Assembly (NCBI GenBank): GCA_007844125.1
Contig: CM017567.1
Location: 48,505,235-48,569,234 of the forward strand
Origin: Sinonovacula constricta
Lineage: Eukaryota > Mollusca > Bivalvia > Cardiida > Solecurtidae
Direction: 5' to 3'
Length of the DNA: 64,000 bases
Positions 57,086-64,000 of the stretch are shown one piece after another (position 1 is the first letter of the stretch; every line of letters begins with the position of its first letter). The position numbers were made by a program, and so were the translations under genes. The notes below the pieces were generated by a model. The model made no database searches, was not told the DNA's origin, and saw only the letters and a list, made by a program, of their open reading frames with translations.

Positions 57086-57354
57086 ATGAAGTTTTTACCC
57101 GCTGGGTTTGACTTCAAGGAATTAGAAAAAGGATCAAAGAACAAGTGGCGTTGGCAATGGTTATCGGTAATAGACACAGCTGGCGATAAATGGGAACAAT
57201 GGCTGAAAAAGCCTGACATAGCGGGTGTAGCTTTCTGCAAGTGTTGTGCCAAAACCATCAATGATCAAATAGGGGTCAAGCGGGAAGAAATGCATAAAAA
57301 AACACGCGAACGAAGCTAATCACATGAAAAACAAAACGACAGTGGAAAAAAAAG
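57086..57354 (+). pseudogene. BED-like zinc-finger first exon, frameshifted
   Basis: The frame from 57086 reads MKFLPAGFDFKELEKGSK, then a Trp-rich part (KWRWQWL, KWEQWL) and FCKCC with a Cys-x2-Cys pair. The matching His-x5-His part (SSGKKCIKKHANEANHMKN) is in the next frame, so a one-base shift lies near 57266-57280. A consensus donor GTAAGT follows at 57355. The pattern fits BED-type fingers found at the start of hAT-like transposase-derived genes. No later exon was found. It is either a relic, a sequencing error, or the first exon of a gene with parts I cannot see. Confidence 0.5.
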
Positions 57355-58416
57355 GTAAGTTGAAATTATCAACAAATGTGTTAATAGTTAAATTCAATAT
57401 GTTGATATCTACGGTACTAGGCATAGAATGATAGATAGGCCCTACTGCACATGTACTTTTTTCTTTGATACTTGAATTGCGTTTGTATTCATATTCATGA
57501 TATTAAGTTGATGTCATCAGTGATGTGTTAGACTAAAGTATAAGATTACAAATCTATTATTTTAAAATAAATATAAGTTGAAACTGGATTTATTTTGTCC
57601 TGACCCACCGGGGGCCCTGGCGGCCCCCATGCCCCCAGCCAAAAGTTCAGGTTTTTCAAAATTTTCTACTTGCACCCATGGTAATGTCATCCACCTTATT
57701 TTAAAGCCTAAGTCGATTAGCAGGTGTAATGTTAAAGCTGGCAGAGGAATGTTGTTCGTGGTAGAATACAGGTAATTCCATGATTAGATCTACTACTAAT
57801 TTTAAATGAATAATCTTCTTGTTTTATACACTTGTATAGATTAATTGCATGACCCTTACAAGTATTGTGTCACGAAATAGTAACCTTTAATCTAGTTGGC
57901 AGTGCTAAACTACATCATAAGAGAACTTGCTTATGAACAATGAGTACACAATAAGAAAACATGAGTTTTAAAAGTAACTTGCAGTAGAATACTTTGTGGA
58001 ATGTATATTGTGTAAAATGTTTTCTATGACTTATGTACTCAAGTCGTGTAATGTAATCGAAAAGTTGACAGGTATTTTCCTTTTATGGAAACTGACTTGG
58101 TTCCTCAATTCCATCTATACAAAAAAAAAAAACAACAGGATATTACAACCATTTACACTTCTTCACTGTCCATTCTAACAGAAATGATACTTATCTTTCT
58201 CACAAATACCACGTGAACGTTATTTTAATAACGTCACTACTTGCTTTTAATGACATCATATTCGCTAAGACTACATCAGCGCTAGGGCAGTTTTGCATCT
58301 GCCGTCGATCTATTTTAAGCAGAGATCGCTATCGTGCTTATAAATTTTGAAAGAATGAACATTTAGAGTGATTTTACGCGATTTGTATTGTCTGACAATA
58401 TTTCCTTACTGATGAT
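57355..58416. other. Unassigned sequence before the cGLR gene
   Basis: It contains a GC-rich block (57600-57650, CACCGGGGGCCCTGGCGG) and the inverted ACTTGCACCCATG word. At 58231-58317 lie ACGTCACT, TCAGCGCT and GATCTATTTTA, which I take as part of the cGLR promoter because the same words recur at 62850-62926. TTATAAATTTTG at about 58338 could be a TATA box. Confidence 0.35.
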
Positions 58417-58430
58417 AAATACTTATGTTT

Positions 58431-58720
58431 GTTTGTTTGTTTATTGGGTTTATCGTCCCACCAACAGTATTTCAGTTATCTGGAGACGGTGTCCACTTGA
58501 AGCAGATATAGCGTGCCTTCACTGTGTATAGCATGCCGTGAACACCTGGCATGATACCACACCCAGTCACATTATCCCGACACCGGGCCAACCAGTCGTG
58601 GAACTACCCTTATATTTGCTTGAGCGTTAGCAAGGGAGCTATACCACTACCATTTTTAACGACTTTTGTATGTCGCGGCCCGGGATCGACCCGGGGCCTC
58701 CCGTACCTGGAGCCGACGCT
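58431..58720 (-). mobile_element. SINE family 1 copy, head truncated, 14-bp target duplication
   Basis: AAATACTTATGTTT lies on both sides (58417-58430 and 58721-58734). The tail GTTTGTTTGTTTATTGGG is intact; the tRNA-like head stops at GGAGCCGACGCT, so box A is missing. It sits between the putative promoter and coding exon of the cGLR gene. Confidence 0.85.
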
Positions 58721-58811
58721 AAATACTTATGTTTTTATAACTTGATTATTACAAAAACTAAAACTAGAAATCCACATATTTCTCTTAGATTTAAACAACA
58801 CTTTCTCTTTC

Positions 58812-58813
58812 AG
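58812..58813 (+). promoter_or_regulatory. Likely splice acceptor upstream of the cGLR coding exon
   Basis: CTTTCTCTTTCAG/GTCAAG is a strong pyrimidine-tract acceptor 47 bases before the ATG. It implies a 5' noncoding exon upstream, probably near 58320-58400, with the SINE in the intron between. Confidence 0.5.
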
Positions 58814-58860
58814 GTCAAGTGAGTCCAATATTGATAAACTATACATTATAAAATAACACT

Positions 58861-60273
58861 ATGGATCCACTCTCACAAAAACTTCACGAGACAGATAGGC
58901 GAATAAGAGTTAACAAAGACATTGAAGTTCTCCGAATTCAACGTTCAATAGAAAAGATTGTTCTATTAATATTGAATAGAGTGAAACTTACAGACGGACG
59001 TCTGTCTCTTACCTTGCGAAAGGTAGGAAGCTACTATGACGGACTCAAAATAGGTCTTCCGGACGAGTTTGATTTTCTGGCAGAGATGGATGACATGAAG
59101 GAAGGAAAAGATTTCATTGTAAGATCTACCGGTTTTAATGGAACAAGGAATTTATGGAAATGTCCAAAAGGTCGACCAGGTAGAAGAAAGATTCAATATG
59201 TTGGTGATTGTCAGAATTGCACAAGGGAACAGGAGGATGAAAGTGATGTATGGATAAAGAAGATTGGAACAAAGAAAGATCCTGAATATGTGCTAGACTG
59301 TATATCAGTGAAGAACGCATTTTTTTATGCTGTTCTAGAAGTGTTAAGGACACTTTCACCAGACGATTTACCAAGATATTTAAACGTAGGGGAAGAACCA
59401 ACATTCATACATGGACCTGCAGTAACCTTGAAATTCATTTGGAATGGGAGATTGCTAAAAAATCTTACAATAAGTATAGACTTAGCTATCTGTATAAAAG
59501 TTGACAATTGGCGGGCATGTATAGATACGTTTGACTGGATAACTGAAAACAGTTGCATCTCAAGCTTGTTAAGAAAGGCACTGGACAAGTCTGGATATCA
59601 TTTAACTCCGTACATATCAGAAAGAGGTCACTCGTGCCAATGGCGGGTGTCAACAGCATGCACCGAAAACATATTAATGGAAAGCTTTGGCTACGATTCG
59701 AAAGTAAAGATTGCCATAAGATGCTTAAAGTACGAAAGAGATCAACATATTGACACGCTACCTGAAACATCGGAAATGGTTGACATAGATTTTGCAAATG
59801 TGACCGATTTTTTCAGGTTCTTTGAAGGGCACGACGAACAGCAGCAGCTAATGACGTCATATATGATCAAAACAACCGCATTCACGACTTTAGGACTGAT
59901 TACTCGGAAAGGGTACAACATGATCCCTTTATCAGTTATGTATACGTATTTTATCGTTCGGTTGTATACTTTAATCAAATTCAGTGTGCTGAGAATGTTT
60001 TTCATAAGCGACTACAGACTTCGTGTTCCAGATTTTGGCGAAATTTTACCCGGATTTAATGCCCTTGTAGATACTATAGACGAAGAACTTGTGCCAAAAA
60101 CAAGAATGTTGAATAAAGGTAAAACTGACAGTGACGAGTATGATGTAGAAGCTGAGTTTGAATTTATTTATACAAGTGAAATGTTCAAACACATGAAGGG
60201 TGATGTAAAAATGAATTTCAATCATTTTTGGAGAAGCAAGCAAGCATTCGGAATGAAGCCGAAACTACGATAG
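58861..60273 (+). CDS. cGAS-like receptor (cGLR) / Mab-21 family nucleotidyltransferase, catalytically intact
   Basis: The family uses ATP/GTP to make cyclic dinucleotides on sensing foreign nucleic acid; bivalves have many copies. The 470-residue single coding exon shows the NTase signature: Gly56-Ser57 in KVGSYYDG, then the acid pair Glu69 and Asp71 in LPDEFDFLAEM, and the third acid Asp207 in LTISIDLAICI. The C-terminal Mab-21 helical part has HSCQWRVSTACTENILM and SYMIKTTAFTTL. There is no clear cGAS-type zinc ribbon (His-Cys-Cys-Cys), so double-stranded RNA or another ligand is as likely as DNA. With three acids present it is more likely an active cGLR than a dead Mab-21 protein. AATAAA at 60359 could end the transcript. 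Confidence 0.88.
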   Translation: MDPLSQKLHETDRRIRVNKDIEVLRIQRSIEKIVLLILNRVKLTDGRLSLTLRKVGSYYDGLKIGLPDEFDFLAEMDDMKEGKDFIVRSTGFNGTRNLWKCPKGRPGRRKIQYVGDCQNCTREQEDESDVWIKKIGTKKDPEYVLDCISVKNAFFYAVLEVLRTLSPDDLPRYLNVGEEPTFIHGPAVTLKFIWNGRLLKNLTISIDLAICIKVDNWRACIDTFDWITENSCISSLLRKALDKSGYHLTPYISERGHSCQWRVSTACTENILMESFGYDSKVKIAIRCLKYERDQHIDTLPETSEMVDIDFANVTDFFRFFEGHDEQQQLMTSYMIKTTAFTTLGLITRKGYNMIPLSVMYTYFIVRLYTLIKFSVLRMFFISDYRLRVPDFGEILPGFNALVDTIDEELVPKTRMLNKGKTDSDEYDVEAEFEFIYTSEMFKHMKGDVKMNFNHFWRSKQAFGMKPKLR

Positions 60274-60358
60274 ATCCGTACAACATTTATCATACCATCA
60301 TTTGGAAAAAAACGTTCCCTGGAAATGTACACCCTAAATTTAAAAAAACACAACAACA

Positions 60359-60364
60359 AATAAA
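60359..60364 (+). terminator. Candidate polyadenylation signal of the cGLR gene
   Basis: AATAAA lies 86 nt after the TAG stop. Another AATAAA is at about 60664. Confidence 0.4.
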
Positions 60365-60439
60365 ATATTTTAAAGGGAAGTTCATGGGTTACAATATGCT
60401 ACGGCATTTTAATATACACACCGTCAAGCTTTAACAAAT

Positions 60440-61489
60440 ACAAATGTAATGAAAGCTATATTCCCATGAGATGAAACAATGAAAAAGTAACGATTTGCTT
60501 ATACGTCGCCTTAAAAAGGCGTACGTAACTTCAATTACATGTTTATTTATTTTAAATTGGACTAAACCTTGAAGACTAGTCTTTTTCTGAACAAAAGTGT
60601 GAAGGAATACAAAAACTGGTATAAGGAAAAGTGCACATACAAATGAATTTATGCAGATTTGAGAATAAAAAACTTAAAACTACATAAGTAAATACAGAAC
60701 ATTTTGCAAAAATATTTCGTCTGTATGCTTTGTTCTAGTTGCAGATTACAAGCATCGTTTAAGTTTCGTCTTGTAAAGAAACAAATGAAGAATAAACTGT
60801 TCCATGACCTTCCCGTCGGCATCATTTGATGTTGAGATTTATTTCTCGAAAGCCGTAAAAAATATTCATTTCAAATCTTGAATATATATGCACTATCATA
60901 AGCGGAAATGAGTTTCAATGTACCAGGTTACCTTAAATTAAATTTTGGCACAATTATCACCTTTTTAAGTTCCATTTTAGATGAAGAAATTAGAGCTTTT
61001 GTCATGATCCAGTCGTCGGCGTCGGTGTTGTTAAACATTTTCTCTGAAGTCCATTTCTTGAAGGCCACTTCAAACTTGGAACATTGTTTAATATCATTCG
61101 CATTTCATTAGAGCAGGTAACACTTGGATTCTTTTTTTTTTTCACAGTTTCTACCCTGTTTTTACTTAGATATTTCTCTATTGGATAAGACTTGTAAAGT
61201 TCGTTCTTGCAAATATTATACATGCAACAGTAACTTAAAACACACTTTCTATGAAAATGTTTCTTTATTCCAAGAAGTGTTATGCACGCATTTTTCTGGT
61301 GAAGGGTATATCATTTCGATTTTGCTAATTAGTTCACATGCACTTTATAGTCAAGCCTAAACGTACCTGGTCTTGTCAAGGCATGGTGTTATTATAGCTA
61401 TCTAATACAAACTTTTTGTAGATATAATTCAACGGCATGTTACTATTTTCTTGCCAATAACAAAATACAAATAAAGTTAGATATAACAA
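60440..61489. other. Unassigned sequence between the cGLR gene and its partial copy
   Basis: The stretch is AT-rich and has no frame, known repeat or trace of the 5' half of a cGLR gene that I can see. Confidence 0.4.
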
Positions 61490-61915
61490 AAGCTACGATT
61501 TGAAAGTTAAGATTTCCATAAGATGCCTAAAGTATGAAAGAGATCAACATATTGACAATTTGCCTGATCTATCGGAAATGGAAGACAGGGACTTTACAGA
61601 TATGGTCCAGTTATTCAGGTTCTATGATGAACACAACGAACAGTAACAGCCCGTGACGTCATATGGTATATGATAAAACAACCGCAGTCACGACAGTAGG
61701 TTTGCTCATTTCGATAGGGTTCAACAGGACCCCTCTATCAGTAATGTTTACATACTTTATCATTCGGTTGTGGACGTTAATCGAATTCAGAGAGCTGAGA
61801 ATGTTTTTTCATAAGCGACTACAGACTTCGTATTTCGAATTTTGGCGATATTTAGTAGACACTATAGACGAATAACTTACCAAAAATAAGAACATTAAAT
61901 GTAAGTAAAACTAAC
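61490..61915 (+). pseudogene. Partial, broken copy of the cGLR gene (C-terminal half)
   Basis: From AAAGCTACGATTTGAAAG onward the sequence tracks 59687-60120 of the intact gene: KISIRCLKYERDQHI, SMVQ-like acidic stretch, PLSVMFTYFIIRLWTL. Breaks: a CAG to TAA stop after the NEQ codons near 61645, a small insertion at 61660-61670, one extra T at about 61803-61809, a deletion of about 21 bp after TTTTGGCGA (near 61850), and a second stop TAA at about 61873. The N-terminal catalytic half is absent. Only part of a tandem duplication survives. Confidence 0.88.
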
Positions 61916-64000
61916 ATTTAACTATTCCACCTGACCCATCGTGTAAACCAACATGTCGGGGGTTCATCAGCGATAAGCTGACAAAGTGGTGTTAACGTCA
62001 GAGCAATCAGTAAGGTAAAGAAACAGTTATAAACGCAACACATCAGAACTGTAAGTTTATTTCTTTAAAGAACTGATGTGACTATAAGGCTATCTGTGGC
62101 TATCAATGAGATGTCGGATACACAAAGCGTATATTTGCGCACGTTGGAACTTCAAACAGCTGACAATATGAACAAGTGTGTGGAGTGCAGGGACGGGGTA
62201 CCGCGATAAAATCCGAGTGGATATGCCGATCTTTGTTAAATATGATATCTCATCAGATATAACTGTTTGCCGCCTATTCTCTTTGGTTATCCTAGCTCAA
62301 AGATTTCAAAGTTATTTGAAAGAAATCATGATGACATATAACCATTAATTTCCATTGGCTAATAAAAAGCGTTCCATTATATGTAAAAGCTTAAAAGGAG
62401 CAAATGTGTTGAAGCCGCTGTTTAGGTCTTAATTTGCCGATAAAGATTTAACCTTAAATCTGTTTTGTCATATCCTGTATATTTTAATTCGTATATTTAG
62501 TGTTTGATATAGTGAACTATATTTACCATTGTAATTCAGTGCCGTTACATCGGTTTGGACATAACATATCATGAAAATAGCTCTCAGAGGCCAATAATCA
62601 GTACTGCATTTTTATAAGTCAGTTTTGAGCCATAAGTATTCAATTTGTCATAGACGTAGACACGTAATGTATTAGCGCAGGCCATGTATGATGCTTTGCT
62701 AGGGTGACGCAGCTTCATGTGGCTAATACTGATAAACCGCTCTGTTTTTTTTTATTATTATTTAAATTAATTTCATTTACAATCAACAATTTTGTGAAGC
62801 TTTTAATAGAAATAATACTTTTATTATAATATGTGGATTTTTTTCAATGACGTCACTCCTTTCGTCATGACTTATCAAAGAAAAAGTCAGCGCTTTGACA
62901 TTTTATATTCATATAGATCCGTTTTATTTTCATTGCTTGCATTAGAGAAACTACTCAGGAAGTGCGAGGTAAGAGCACTGTAAATCCGGCTTAAGCGCCC
63001 CAGTAGGTCCTTTTTGCTGACTGACCGTTCCAAGACGGTAACTGTTTGGTTTGCTCTTTGGTTAAGTGACTAATCACAGATTTATTCTTGCTTTAACATT
63101 GGGCTTGTATGTGGAAACCTTTCACCTCTGCCATTTCAAATGTTAGTATGTATTGCAATGCTCATAGGATTTTGTCATATATTCTTATCCATTATCAAAT
63201 ATTTAAAAGGCAGAATATTTCAAAGACAGACCTTTTCAGTTATCAGATATCAGGATTTCACCGCTCGTTCGCGATGAAAAGCTTTTATTAAGTCAGGAAG
63301 GCTTTATATATCTCGTTACATATTATGAATGAATTAAAAAGAACTATTAAAGCTTTAATATTTCAAATTTATATTAAGCGGGTTTGTTTGTGACTAGATT
63401 ATCGTCTAATCAAGTTTGTGCATGTTACGCACATGGACACCTTTTTTGACAAAGTTGGTTATTTTCTCTCTATGTAAATACCATATTTTCAGACTTCTCT
63501 TGCGATTTTACATGTTGATCAATCAATTCCGAAATGCTTTAAATGCTAAGAAAACAATCGCAAAATAAGCCGTATTTACTTATCAAGTAAGGGGGGGGGG
63601 TTGTAAACGATTTCAAAATGCAAATCAGACCAAGCGTTTCCAGGTCACTTGTAAAGTAGGAAAATAGTTCTGAAATATATTTATCACTGTTTCTATGTCG
63701 GTTGTATTACTTTATTCTTATTTTTTCAAATTTAAATAATATCTATCGTATCCCTCTTGTCATGTTTATCCATTATGTTTAATTTCTGATGTATTGGAAT
63801 AGATAATTTAATTCTATTGTAAGTATATTGCAATATGTTTGTGGTTTCAAAATCTACTTACACGTATGGCATGTTTACAATTGTAAGCTTGTTTGTTAAC
63901 TCTGAAAAAATTAATATGCTTATAAAATTCCCATTTAATGTAAGCCAATGTCACTTGATAATTTTACACTTAATAATTTTGCGTTGAAATAATGTGACCG
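61916..64000. other. Right-edge sequence without a recognised gene
   Basis: No coding exon is visible. 62848-62855 is a perfect TGACGTCA site. With TCAGCGCT (62887) and GATCCGTTTTA (62916) it resembles the region upstream of the intact cGLR gene. A possible donor GCGAG/GTAAGA follows at about 62966-62974. A run of G is at 63591-63600. Confidence 0.4.

Noticed and set aside
60908..61360. Short frames between the cGLR gene and its pseudogene as missing 5' parts of the copy
   Set aside because: None resembles the N-terminal half of the intact gene.

Overview
The window is animal nuclear DNA, most likely from a bivalve mollusc. It is AT-rich, has long introns with GT-AG splice sites and short exons, and carries a heavy load of tRNA-headed SINEs, MITE-like elements and tandem arrays. 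The bivalve call is an inference from the style of the repeats and the gene content; no species can be named from the sequence alone.

Left 39 kb (minus strand): one gene, PAN2, the catalytic subunit of the PAN2-PAN3 poly(A) deadenylase. I could read 28 coding exons with consistent splice phases from the start codon at 39231 to the stop at 1893, which gives a protein of about 1346 residues. It has WD40, linker, UCH-like and DEDDh exonuclease parts. Two parts differ from the human protein as I remember it: a Lys/Glu-rich block of about 160 residues (exon 20503-20993) and an exon coding a C-x5-C-x4-C-x3-H zinc-finger motif (15635-15777). The introns hold a 3.8 kb 53-bp satellite that matches the core of a local SINE, a 41-bp array, a 57-bp array made from copies of an exon end plus its 5' splice site, a 145-bp array inside a mobile-element-like frame, and a CA-rich minisatellite.

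Middle (40.8-53.3 kb, plus strand): CDCA7, divergent from PAN2. Ten coding exons give about 497 residues, with the complete cysteine-rich zinc-finger domain and an unusual 230-residue acidic tail made of a 21-bp in-frame repeat. The repeat frame continues past the present stop codon. Downstream are a likely 3'UTR, a SINE and unassigned sequence.

Right part (56.5-64 kb): a frameshifted BED-like zinc-finger fragment, then an intact single-exon cGAS-like receptor/Mab-21 nucleotidyltransferase gene (58861-60273) with all three catalytic acids, then a broken partial copy of that gene (61490-61915). A segment at 62848-62930 resembles the promoter region of the intact gene, so another member may lie past the right edge.

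Across the PAN2/CDCA7 pair nearly all recognised SINE copies point in the same direction as the gene they sit in, and orientation flips at the divergent promoter. PAN2 works in mRNA decay in the cytoplasm, CDCA7 in chromatin remodelling and maintenance of DNA methylation, and the cGLR in innate immune sensing. I see no shared pathway.
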